From Polytrichum commune (taxonomy: Eukaryota; Streptophyta; Polytrichopsida; Polytrichales; Polytrichaceae), in assembly GCA_950295325.1 (NCBI GenBank), contig OX485809.1, forward strand, positions 31,684,001 to 31,744,000: a stretch of DNA of 60,000 bases. Direction: 5' to 3'. The notes beneath the pieces are model-generated. The model ran no database searches. It was given only the letters and a program-made list of their open reading frames with translations, and was not told where the DNA came from. Shown in pieces: positions 45,658 to 55,131 of this stretch. Each line of letters opens with the position of its first letter. Position 1 is the first letter of the stretch. Made by a program: the position numbers and the translations under genes.

Positions 45658-46934
45658 TGTCGTGATGTGGGCGGTCTATTAGTTAGAATTTAGATATTTT
45701 ATTTGTTTTCGTTATTTTTAAAGTTGATCTTAGTTAGGTAAAAACTGGTCTTAAGTTGAAGACCGGATGAATTGGTAGATGGATGTGGTAGGTAGGATTG
45801 GATTTACCGGCGGGCCAATAGCTAACCACCTAGGAGTTCTAGAAGGTTTTTACTTTAAATTCCTATTGGCTTGCCGGATTAGCCTTTAGCCACAAACGCC
45901 CTATTTCTAGCGGGATTAAGGTTCTAGAAACCTTTAAACCCATATCTTTCCTATTTCTAGTAGGATAAGGATTCTAGAAACCTTTAACCCCAAAGGTCAC
46001 CCATTAGCAAACCACTTAGAGGGGTTCTAGAGGACCTTACCTCGATGGTTTCTTATTGGCCAAAGGGGGCAAGGTGGAAGACTATTTAAGGGGTGTTAAA
46101 AGAGTGTTTAGGGGGACCATTAGTATTTTGGAGTTGTTATTTGTGTTGGATTGAGGAAGCTTAGAGTATCTTGAGAGGGATAAGTGCTTAGGAGGTTCAT
46201 CTACACAAGAGGGTGTGGAGGTGTGGCATTTAGAGTGACTAGATTGTACTAGGTGCACTACTTGTAGTGTTTTATTGATTATGAACTTGAGCAGAACTTT
46301 ATAGTGAGAGATTTGTCAATTATGGATGATCGGAGTGTTCAATGCATATGAAAATTTGAGAGATTGTTTATTATGAGTTATGGAAGTTGTGGTAAAAATT
46401 TGAGAGCTTCAGTCATTGGCATGAAAAAGTTATTAAGAGTTGAAGGGAAGGGTGTCTAGGAACAAAGCCAACTAAACTAGCAAGGTTTGAAAATATGTAT
46501 CTTTTAGAGGATTATAGATATGGATACCAGAATTTGACACCACCTTCTGAACTTACACATCTATCTTGTGTTAAAATCTGAGATTTATTGGACATAAGAG
46601 TAGGAAGTTATTAAGGTTTAGTGACCGGGTGTTTTATCACAGCATTCATGCTAGGTAGTTAGAGTTAGAATATAATGCATAACTTTTGCATATGAACTCT
46701 GATTGTGCTTAAATTTGGTAGAAATGTTTTTGATAAGATACTTCATAAGTGTACCAAATTTCACTTGAAGAAGATGAGTTGGTTTTGAGTTATACTATTC
46801 TGAAGTTTAGAGGGACCACATTGAGAGAGATTTACATCAAGAGTATAGGAGAAGGAAAGCTACTATATTTTTTTTAAACACTACCATAAAATAGAAGCCC
46901 GGCGCTTACCGGATAGTGCACATTTTTCTTGACA
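45658..46934. mobile_element. 1,277-bp TG...CA insertion (probable solo LTR, family III)
   Basis: Begins TGTCGTGATG, ends TTCTTGACA and is bounded by CCGG on both sides (45654-45657 and 46935-46938). No coding frame of note. TG...CA ends with a short direct repeat fit a solo LTR; the sequence differs from families I and II. No other copy in the window, so identity as an LTR is inferred. Confidence 0.7.
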
Positions 46935-46938
46935 CCGG

Positions 46939-47819
46939 AGTACGCACTCATCCTAGCCGACGAGGACATTAATTGGGCCAGCTGGAAGATGTTCAAGGTC
47001 GACTACAACATCTCCGGACCCTCAATGCGTTGTCTTGTCAAGGAGCACGCCTCCATTTTGAAGCAGAAGGGGAACAAGAGGACAAAGAAAACCGAGACGG
47101 ATCCCCAGGAGGTGGAGCAATACAGAAGTTTTTTGGCGCGGAAGAGGTTGGCCACATTCGAAGGAGTGGCCAGATTTTGTTTGGTGACAACCGGAGTGGA
47201 GAGGGTCACATTTTCCAAATGGGACCGGACCATGAGCAGGGCCGAGGTGAGGGAGGATCGACGGGGGTGCCCATTTGCCCTGATCGATTTCAGGGGGATC
47301 CCCGGTACGTCGAGGCAGGGGGGGAAGGACATACCTTTCTACGACCCCTTCATGGCCAAGTTCAAGGAGCACAAGTCTCCGGACATGAGGGAGCCTCACG
47401 TTTGGCTGTGGATAGTGGAGCAAGAAAAACTCTCTGCTATAGTCGACCTGTACGAGAAGATGATCAAATTCGAGTACAGCATCTTCCACAGCACTTACGT
47501 GCCCGCCAAGACGGAAGGGATCGTGGCCATCAACGAGGCTAGGGGAAACAAACAGGTGGGGGCGGTCAGCCTCGTCTTCTTGACGTACAACGCGCTTCGG
47601 AATGGGCGAGCCCCTGTCAGGGCGAATACTATGTTCAAGAAGATCTACAGCATCCCCCATCCCCCTCCCAAGGATCTGCTGCAGGAGACCTTATACACTG
47701 TCTTCCCGGCGATGGAACTCAGGTTGGAGTTCTACGTCTCCGTTTTGCAGAGCGTGGCAATAAGCGGAGAGACCGTGTACAACGTTTGTGGAGGCAGCAA
47801 GTTCATGTACGCTGCGATG
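46939..47819 (+). pseudogene. Gene A copy 2, exon 2, second part: methyltransferase-like motifs
   Basis: Continues the interrupted exon. It includes RGCPFALIDFRGIPG (DPPY position), EPHVWLWIVEQ (identical to copy 1), PAKTEGI, HPPPKDLLQET and GETVYNVCGGSKFMYAAM at the end, matching the beta-class motif order IV to I. The exon closes at ATG|GTAAGC. Strong conservation of these blocks between diverged copies suggests past selection on protein function. Confidence 0.65.
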
Positions 47820-47838
47820 GTAAGCTCTCCAACTAATA

Positions 47839-47932
47839 TTTATGAACGCTCGTTCGTAAAGTTCACCTCAACTTGTCTTGGGTTTTGATGACATTGTTTC
47901 TCGTCGTTGATGTTTACGAACGCACGTTCGTA
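47839..47932. repeat. Two palindromes in gene A copy 2 intron 2
   Basis: Intron 2 (47820-47960, 141 bp) has units at 47839-47860 (one arm substitution, CT centre) and 47913-47932 (CA centre). They fill about 30% of the intron. Confidence 0.95.
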
Positions 47933-47960
47933 TATTCTAACATATTTGCTTGAATCTCAG

Positions 47961-49307
47961 ATGCTGGGGCTGGTCGTCAACAGCTTCATTGAAGCCATCG
48001 ACGAGGAGGATTTCCACGTGCACAGGGCGAAGGCCTCCACGATGGACCTGGAGGACATGTCCCTCCCGAGGACGGACATCAACATGCCCGTCGACGAGGG
48101 CATGCCCGCCATGGAGACGGACGACGACGAGCCCGCGCCCTCCTACAACGTCGAGGCGATCCTCCGATCCTTGGACGTCACTCCTCTCCGCATTTTAGCG
48201 CCGTCGGGAAATCCATCCGACGTGCAAGGGACTCCGGGTGGATACACGGGGTCGTCGGCGGGGACAACCCAAGATGTCCTCCCCGCGAGAACGTCTAGAG
48301 CGGAGGCATTCGGCACTCCCGGGGGATGCTCGACATCCGTGTCGCCCAGGCCGATCGTGGTTCCCAAGATGGAGAACCTCGACCTTCTGGACCAACGGTC
48401 CCGACCGACGTTGGACCAGTACCGCAACACGAGGCGGAGGATGAAGAAGACCCCCTACGTGGAGCTGCCTCCGGGGGCAATCATCGAGGTCTCCGATGAG
48501 GACGAGGGCGACATGGAGATCATGATCGAGTTGGGGGTAGACTTTGACAAAAACAAGAGGGTCAAAGAGGAGGCGTTGTCCGTCGCTGAGCTTAACGCCA
48601 AGCTCGAGCAAAAGATGAAGGAGGACATGGCGAAGGCGGCAGAGGAGAATGCCAAGAAAATGTTCGCAATTCAAGAGGAGCTGAGGCAGTCCAACGAGAA
48701 GACGGACGCCATCCTCGCCATGCTCCAGCGTATGCAGAGCTTCTCGGCGCCCCCCCAGCCGGCCTACCCCTTCCCTGGAGGATACCCCTCCCAATCCCCT
48801 CCACCAGGCATGTTCACCAGAGGGCCTTCCCGCCAACAGGCGCCCCACCCTACGCCTGTTGGCACCCCTCCACCCCCAGAGGTTCCCTCGACCACCCCCC
48901 ACGATGTTGTGGCTGCGGCCATCCAGGAGGACGAGGATTTACGAGCGCGCGTTCGTGAATCTTCAGGTCCTCCAGTCCTCACCCCTCCCCCTTCAAGGGT
49001 AGGACTGCCATCATACACCGATGCGTCGTCTTTCACCGTCGTCCCCAGGGTAGTAGACAGGCATGGCGATGACTCTGCGCGACACACTGACATGGTCATT
49101 GTGGAGGATACGCAGGGGAGCCCCAATGACGCAGCAGCACTGCAGGGGATGGACGTTGAAGAGACACCTGCTGCGTGGATGGACGATGTCCGGATGGACG
49201 CGCTCGACCTGGGCGCCGAGGACGACAACGCGCTGCGCATCCAACCGACGCAGGCCTCACAGTCGGAGCGTGAGGCGGATGCCATGGAGACGGAGGCGGC
49301 TGCGGAG
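47961..49307 (+). CDS. Gene A copy 2, exon 3: acidic and coiled-coil segment
   Basis: An open exon of 449 codons. MLGLVVNSF completes the methyltransferase-like motif. A Gly/Pro/Ser stretch follows, then a basic NTRRRMKK patch, an EVSDEDEGDMEI acidic patch, and a helix SVAELNAKLEQKMKEDMAK and onward that matches copy 1. A Pro-rich region and acidic tail close it. Two palindromes fall in or on it: 48938-48959, translated as RARVR, and one spanning the 3' boundary (49305-49332). The donor chosen is GAG|GTTACG, because the copy 1 donor GAG|GTAATC is at the same place and phase; without splicing the frame stops inside the palindrome at 49326. Confidence 0.65.
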
Positions 49308-49332
49308 GTTACGAACGCGCGTTCGTAACCTC
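49305..49332. repeat. 28-bp palindrome spanning an exon-intron boundary
   Basis: A perfect palindrome with arm GAGGTTACGAACGC. The inferred 5' splice site (GAG|GT) is its third to fifth base, so RNA folding of the palindrome would hide the splice site. Confidence 0.85.
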
Positions 49333-49898
49333 TCTAACATCGCGATGTTTTTCTCTTCATCGACATCCAGTGGCCTTGCGAGAGCCCTCTTTAGCGGTCC
49401 CCCTTGGGGCTGAACAGTTTTGTAGAACACGACATCATTTTGCCTTAGGAAAATGTGATAGACTATCACGTGAGAAATGTAAATATTCAACGGATTAATA
49501 TATGAGCCTATGTTATCTGCATCGCGTTGGTTCAAATTCTCTGCCCTCGACCCCTTCTCATATATTGTATATGTTGATGAGATTATGTTCATTCTTGCAT
49601 ACCCACCTCATTCGCGAACGCTCGTTCGTGAAAGGGTGCGACCCACTATCCACCTCATTCGCGAACGACCGCTCGTAAATGTACGTGTAGCCGCGCTCAC
49701 GAACGAGCGCTCATAAATGATGCGCACCGCCCCCGCAGCCTTCATTCACGAACGCTCGTTCGCAAGTGTGCCTTTGAGCACATTTTCCTTGCACTCTCCT
49801 CACTTCCTCGTCTTTAACCATAATGCACCGTCTTCATTTTCTACGCAAAATTTCATTATTGGATCATAGAATTAAACTAGTCGAGTTGTTCATCACAG
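49308..49898 (+). repeat. Gene A copy 2 intron 3 with decayed palindromes
   Basis: Apart from the boundary palindrome this 591-bp intron has four units with substituted outer arms: about 49611-49632, 49657-49680, 49697-49717 and 49743-49766 (TTCGCGAACG and TCACGAACG replace TTTACGAACG). The acceptor is TCATCACAG, shared with copy 1. Confidence 0.8.
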
Positions 49899-50666
49899 GA
49901 CCCCCCGGAGATAGGTCACAACCCCTCGACCAGTGGACCTCCCACCCGGCACAAACCTTTCATCGTTTTTGACCTCAACGGGGTGTTGTGTCACACCCAA
50001 CACATCCCAAGGGTCCCCACGCGTCCCTTTCGTCACCCCGACGAAAGGGACTACGACGGCGAGCTCGACACCCTCATTAACCGCAAGGCTGTCCGCGCCC
50101 GTCCCGGCTTGCGTGACTTCCTTCGCGAGGTGGTCGAGTTCGCTCACGTCATTGTGTGGAGCTCCATGGTCATGGAGAACACAGAGCCCATCGTCCACTT
50201 CTTGTTCCGCGATCTCCCGAGCCCGTGCCTCGTCCTCGGCCAAGAGGACTGCGACGAGCTGCTCGACGAGAAAGGTCAACCGGTGCCCAAGTTTGGCGGT
50301 CGGGGCGGAGGACAACAGTTCCTCAAGGTCCTCCACTCGAGACTCTGGCGAGGCGTCCCCCGTCTGCAAGGGACGCCGCACGGGTGGTGGCCGACTCCAG
50401 AGAACACCGTCCTCATCGACGACAGCCCCACCAAGAGCGTCTTGAACCCCCCAGGAAACGTCATCTTCCCAGACACTTGGACCGGCGATAGGCAAGACAC
50501 ATTTTTGGTCGATAGGCTAGCCCCCTACCTTAGAAGGCTCGTGCTCCACGCCGGTAGCATCCCATTTTTTGTTAGGTCCAACCCCTTCGGCAATGCGGCA
50601 CTAAGCCCCCGCGATAATGTATTCAAGAGCATCATGAGGCTCGCCAAACTCAATAAATTGATTTGA
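49899..50666 (+). CDS. Gene A copy 2, exon 4: FCP1-like HAD phosphatase domain
   Basis: A complete 255-codon terminal exon plus TGA, the same length as the restored copy 1 exon. It carries FDLNGVLC (motif I with Asn for the second Asp), HVIVWSS (motif II), KGQPVPK before a Gly-rich loop, and VLIDDSPTKSVLNPPG (motif IV). The resemblance is to FCP1/SCP-type C-terminal-domain phosphatases of the HAD superfamily. GC-rich codon use contrasts with AT-rich copy 1, although the proteins are clearly similar. It could act alone if transcribed from within the locus, since upstream exons carry a stop and an insertion. Confidence 0.75.
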   Translation, partial: DPPEIGHNPSTSGPPTRHKPFIVFDLNGVLCHTQHIPRVPTRPFRHPDERDYDGELDTLINRKAVRARPGLRDFLREVVEFAHVIVWSSMVMENTEPIVHFLFRDLPSPCLVLGQEDCDELLDEKGQPVPKFGGRGGGQQFLKVLHSRLWRGVPRLQGTPHGWWPTPENTVLIDDSPTKSVLNPPGNVIFPDTWTGDRQDTFLVDRLAPYLRRLVLHAGSIPFFVRSNPFGNAALSPRDNVFKSIMRLAKLNKLI

Positions 50667-50777
50667 AATGCCTCCATGTCTTTGCTTGTATCATGTGGTT
50701 CACATTTACTAATGCTTGCTTCGTTTTTGGATGTCTTTTGTTGTTGTGATTGTTGTTGTTCTTGTTCTTGCCCATAG

Positions 50778-51302
50778 TCTGCCCCCATATGCGACGCCCC
50801 TGTGGTCAACGTCCCTTCCCGTCCCCTCTCGCCCCCTGCCTCCCCTTCCCGCGACGTCACGGACTTCCAAATGCCATCCCTCTACCAGTTCTCGGCGGTG
50901 GACGCGGCCTCGGCCGTGGATTACTCCCGCGACATCGGCATCGACGACGGCGTCATCAACAGCCCGCCCCCCGCACTTGTCGCCCGCGCCTACGCCCCGT
51001 CACCCTCCCCCCTCTCCAAGGAGAAACGAACGCTCGTTCGTTTGGGGCACCTCTCGCCCTCTAAGGACGACACCGTCGCTCGTCGTGGGCCGAGCCGGCG
51101 TCTCCGCATGGAAGGCCCCCGTTGCCACACCTCCCCCGCCGACTCCGTTCCTCCCCCCGCAACGTCCTCCGCCATCGTGAGCCCTCCACGCCTCGACTCC
51201 CCCCCGCCACTCACCAATACAATAGTTCCATCGGCTCCGGATGCTCCCGTCGACGCCCCCCTCGTTCCCACCGTTCCCCGCATGGACGAACCCAAAGCCA
51301 AG
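50778..51302 (+). CDS. Gene B copy 2, exon a
   Basis: Follows GCCCATAG. Its shared core with copy 1 is MPSLYQFSAVDAASAVDYSR, then acidic residues, SPPP, PSPSPLSKEK and a basic RRGPSRRLRME block. A 20-bp palindrome at 51024-51043 (centre CT) is embedded in the coding sequence, read as ERTLVRL; in copy 1 the same place holds a half-site of the other class. It ends KAK at AAG|GTGCCC, as in copy 1. Function unknown, serine/proline-rich. Confidence 0.6.
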
Positions 51303-51454
51303 GTGCCCTCCTCAACCCTAAACCCCTTTCCCGCTTTTGCTTCCCTTGTCTTCCATTTGCGTGCCGTTCTCTTTACGAGCGCCCATCCCAAACCGCCCTC
51401 ATTATTTTCCCCACTCCATTCCTATTCTTATCTTCCTATGACGTTGTTTCGCAG

Positions 51455-51763
51455 GTGGCTACCCGCTCGCTTGGTGCCCGGCCCTCCTCCACGTCCTCCT
51501 TGGATAGGCACGCCCTCAAGGCCGCATCTTCCGAGTCCGATCGTTGTCTGGCCCTCCGGAGAAGCGCAAGACGTTCCCTTTCGCAAACGCCCTCGCATTC
51601 TACTTATAATACCACCTCTTACAATTCGGGAGCGCGTCCTGAAACATGCAAGAACGACACATATTCCTGTCCAGGCAACACACAAGGATACAGTCGTGGG
51701 CCTGAGATTTTTAGAGCCATGGAGGCCGCCAAAAAAAAGGACTTAGCCGCAAAAAAAAAATAG
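51455..51763 (+). CDS. Gene B copy 2, exon b
   Basis: Begins after GTTTCGCAG, in phase with exon a. It shares SSTSSLDRHALK, SESDRCLALRRSARRSLSQT and QGYSRGPEIFRAMEAAKKKD with copy 1, and ends in a lysine-rich tail and TAG. Probably a nuclear, disordered protein; no known domain recognised. Confidence 0.65.
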   Translation: MATRSLGARPSSTSSLDRHALKAASSESDRCLALRRSARRSLSQTPSHSTYNTTSYNSGARPETCKNDTYSCPGNTQGYSRGPEIFRAMEAAKKKDLAAKKK

Positions 51764-52506
51764 TGGGTCGGACTAGTGTGACGTCTAGAAGCGTACTAGT
51801 GGGACGGACTCCCTAAATGGGCTTAGGTGTAGAACATATTTGTGGGAGTCCAAATTCGACGGAAATACGGAAATACGGAAATATGGATTCAATTTCCATA
51901 TTTTACCTTGCTTATCTGAGGATAATAGGGTCTATTAGGACAAAATTAATGGTACTAGGAAATAGAGTAGTCTAACCCCGCCTTGTGCGGTAAAACGACT
52001 CTAAATAAGTACTATGACCGGTCCGTCAAATAGGATGGGCGGACCATGCAATCATGGTCCAAACCCTTGGTCCGGACCAAGTGACGGACGCGCCAAGATT
52101 ACCCAACGGCCCGGAAGTGGCGGTTACAACGGGCCTTATGGCGGTTGGGGGAAAAGAGAGCGTTGGTGAAAATGTTAGTAAAACCGTTGGTGGGAACCGC
52201 CGGAAAACGGTTGGTAACCGTTTTCCGTTAGACCGAACGGTAACAGGGGAAGGAAGAGGGAGGAAGGAGATTTAAGGGTCCCTTCCTTCTCCCTCACACT
52301 CTTTTCTGGAAAAAGGCAACCTGTTGAGAGAACGAGTGGTGAGGTGTTCCTTCTTTCGAGCCGCCAGCAGTTGGATTGCTGGGACTCAGCACTTTTCAGT
52401 CACCGGCAGTGGGCTTGCCGGGACTTTGTGGCACTTAGACGGAAGAGAAGGACTCCGGAAGAGAGAGGGAGAGGTTGCAAGCCAGAAAGGGTGAGAAGAG
52501 AGGAAA
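51764..52506 (+). other. 5' region of the following ORF, possible retroelement leader
   Basis: No gene. It contains repeated GGAAATACGGAAATAC words and GGTCCGGACCAAG-like inverted repeats. The pyrimidine-rich 52275-52310 stretch and CCGGCAGTGGGCTTGCCGG hairpin (near 52401) suggest a transcribed leader. I could not define LTR ends. Confidence 0.4.
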
Positions 52507-54141
52507 ATGCTGGAAGCACGGGAAGAGGATCAGCGGGAACCCATCCCGATTCCGCTGAAAGCCCTCACCCCTGCAATTCCGAGGGAGGATAGAGAGCTGC
52601 AGGAGCTCGCGGAGGATCTCAGGGTCATGGGTTGTGCGGGATTGCTCTCCAAACCCTGGAATCTCAGAGCGGAAGATACCCTCCGCGAGTTTAAATTCAA
52701 GAGGGGAAATCAGTGGCTAGGCACAAAGAGGAGGGATCCGGAACATTGGACTCCGGATACGTGGAACAGGGTCTACGGGTTTCCCAGGGGAATCACGGAG
52801 GGGTGGGCCGGCCGCCGCGACGGCCTGTTCGCCGGGAAATTCAGAGGGGACGCGGATCCAAAGGACGGGTTTCACCCAGGGAACTGCCGGAATATTAGGG
52901 AGCGGAGAGTGCTAGAGTTTCTCCTGCCCATTCTCAATCCGGACAAGCCGAAGCGGATTAGCCTCACCATGGCTAACACGCTGTTTGGTGCAATGTCCGG
53001 AGTCCGGCCGGTGAATTGGGGCCTGATCATCCAGGAGATAGTCGGACGGGCCCTCCCCCATATTGGCCGGAAACCCTCCTTCCTCTCCCCCTTCATTTTG
53101 CACCTCTACCAGCATTTCGACTGCATCACGGCAGAGGAGGAGGACCTGCTCACAATAGCGGCGGATGAGGTCACCTACAAGCTGCTCCCGGAAGCCGGAG
53201 ACGTCGAGACGGAGACCTCCAGCGACCCTATTCTTCCGGAAGCACCTCCCTCGTCACCCGGAAGCCCGCCACCAACCGTCTCGAGGCCACTCTCTCCCCC
53301 TCCCCCGCACCAACATCCGGAAGCCGGACCTAGCCGGGAGACCCCATGGCGAAATGTGGACCTATCCGCTTGGGACTTCCCGGAGAATCCATTCAAGCGG
53401 TTCCAGGAGGGGATGGAGGACCTCAAGACCCAGTACTACCGACTGGAGCACATCGTCAAGGGGGCGAACCATGCTCTGGACGACTGCGGACCCGGAAACA
53501 TTCTCCGGGAATTGGCAAAGAGGGCGGACCGGAAGGAGCTGGAGCAGGCCAAGACGGAGAACGCCCACCTCACCGCACAGGTAGCGGCTATGACCCAGGA
53601 GCTGAGTCAGAAGAGTGAGGAGATCCGGAAGTATCATGCGGAGCAGGCAGTACTCTTCAGCCGAATCCGGGAGCTGGTGGGTCATCCGGCGGAGATCGTG
53701 AACAAGGCACATCTCTACGACCGGATGATGGAGTCCGGAGAACTGGCTTCCGCTAGGCAGACCCTCCCCATCCTCGTGAAGTATTCACGGACGATGAAGG
53801 ATCTCCTGGCGGAAATCCAGAGGGTGGTCCCGCCAAGCGGAACACCGCGGAGAGTGCTCTATCCGGGTCCGCCAGGGTCACCAACCGGGACCCTCTACGA
53901 GGTGGTTGGTGAAGTAGCCCTGGTTCAGAATCCGCCGGCCTCTGCAGGACCCAGCCAGCAAGGAGGCGGCTCTCGGCCTGGTCATTCCGGAGGGGCTCCG
54001 GAAAGGGTCCATTCTCCCCAGGTGAGGCGGAAGAGCACCGGGTCGGTCCGATCCGGAAGGGGCCAGTCCCCTGTTCTGCGGAACTCGGATAGGTCCCGGA
54101 CTCCGGATAGGGCTCGGACGCCGATCCGGCACCAGACTTCC
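52507..54141 (+). pseudogene. Unknown GC-rich ORF with coiled coil, truncated by LTR
   Basis: A 545-codon open frame from ATG 52507. The N-terminal half looks globular, with REFKFKRGNQW, DTWNRVYGFPRGI and NTLFGAMSGVRPVNWG blocks, and resembles the non-RT ORFs of plant retroelements. A Pro-rich hinge follows (PPTVSRPLSPPPPHQ), then a long coiled coil (roughly residues 280-400, ELEQAKTENAHLTAQV and on) and an Arg/Ser-rich tail (RSRTPDRARTP). The frame passes into the family II LTR at 54142, so the natural C-terminus is lost. CCGGA words are strikingly frequent. I do not recognise the family; a gag-like role is a guess. Confidence 0.55.
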
Positions 54142-55117
54142 CGTCGCGCACCTCTCCATGAGGAGTGGCCGAAACACCATGGGCACAAGGGGGACCCCGG
54201 AGTGACACCCGGGACTTGTGGCGCCGTTGGTGAGAGGGCCCAAGTGATCCTAGTGTGGGTGAGGGCCCCGGGCGTTGGGAACGCCTCCCACCCACAAAGA
54301 CTAGGAGGCACAAGGGTAAGGCCATGAGTTATGCGTAGCTCATGGCGTGGTGATTCTAGAAAGCTCAAGAACACCTCAATCGGAGGTGTGAGCTAGGAGT
54401 TATGGCCATTTGAGTGGGGCGCTGTCCCGGGACAGCGCCCTGGTACAGCAGTGCCTGGGAGTGATTCCCGGGACTGCCAAGGTTCAAACAGGCATAACTT
54501 CCTCAAGACTTGCTCAAATGGAGCAAGTGAGGAGTCCATCGGCATCTACGTGAAGCGTAGATGAGGATGGAGTGGTTGGTTGTTATGATCAGACATCATA
54601 CAAGGAAGTTATGATGGTCTGAAGCTGCTGGGGGGTTCTAGGCCCAGCAGCTAAAGGAAAATGTCCACTTGGCCCCAACTCTTGGTAGAGAGACAAGAGG
54701 TTGGTTGACGGTGGGGTAGGGGCCCCGCGTGAAGTCCTAGAGGCTTATATGGGTGAGGTGGTGTGGCCTCACCCACCCGAGGCCGAACGGTATGGCCTCC
54801 ATGGGCATTGGCCCAATGTGAGGCCATAGTTGCCTAGTATGACTCGGGTCGTTGTAGTGTTGCTCCGGCAACGCGATGATCAACATAAGATGGGACTTCC
54901 ATGGATGGAAGTCCACATCTAGGAATGGGTTACCGATTAAGGGGTGAGTCCCGAAAGCAAAGTAGGAGGGTTGGTTCCCCTCCTATGAACTATATGGTCC
55001 GGGGTAAGAGGAGCTAACCATTAGCATGGCGGAATGTAAAGGGTTAGCGACTCGTAACCTTTGCTTGAATTGAAAATTGGCAAGATTGTCAAGGGGGGGC
55101 TAGCAAGGGTTGCGACA
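54142..55117 (+). mobile_element. Family II LTR (5' LTR of a gypsy element)
   Basis: A 976-bp LTR ending GGTTGCGACA. Its first base is C where the solo copies have T (CGTCGCGCACC against TGTCGCGCACC). The 24-bp palindrome is at about 54417-54440. It lies immediately before a primer-binding site, which marks it as a 5' LTR; the 3' LTR is outside the window. Confidence 0.9.
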
Positions 55118-55119
55118 CT

Positions 55120-55131
55120 TGGTATCAGAGC
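55120..55131 (+). promoter_or_regulatory. Primer-binding site, initiator-Met tRNA type
   Basis: TGGTATCAGAGC, complementary to the 3' end of plant initiator methionine tRNA, two bases after the LTR end. Confidence 0.9.

Noticed and set aside
47022-48902. Minus-strand ORFs of 212 and 235 codons
   Set aside because: Shadows of the GC-rich gene A copy 2 exons 2 and 3, which align with copy 1 on the plus strand.
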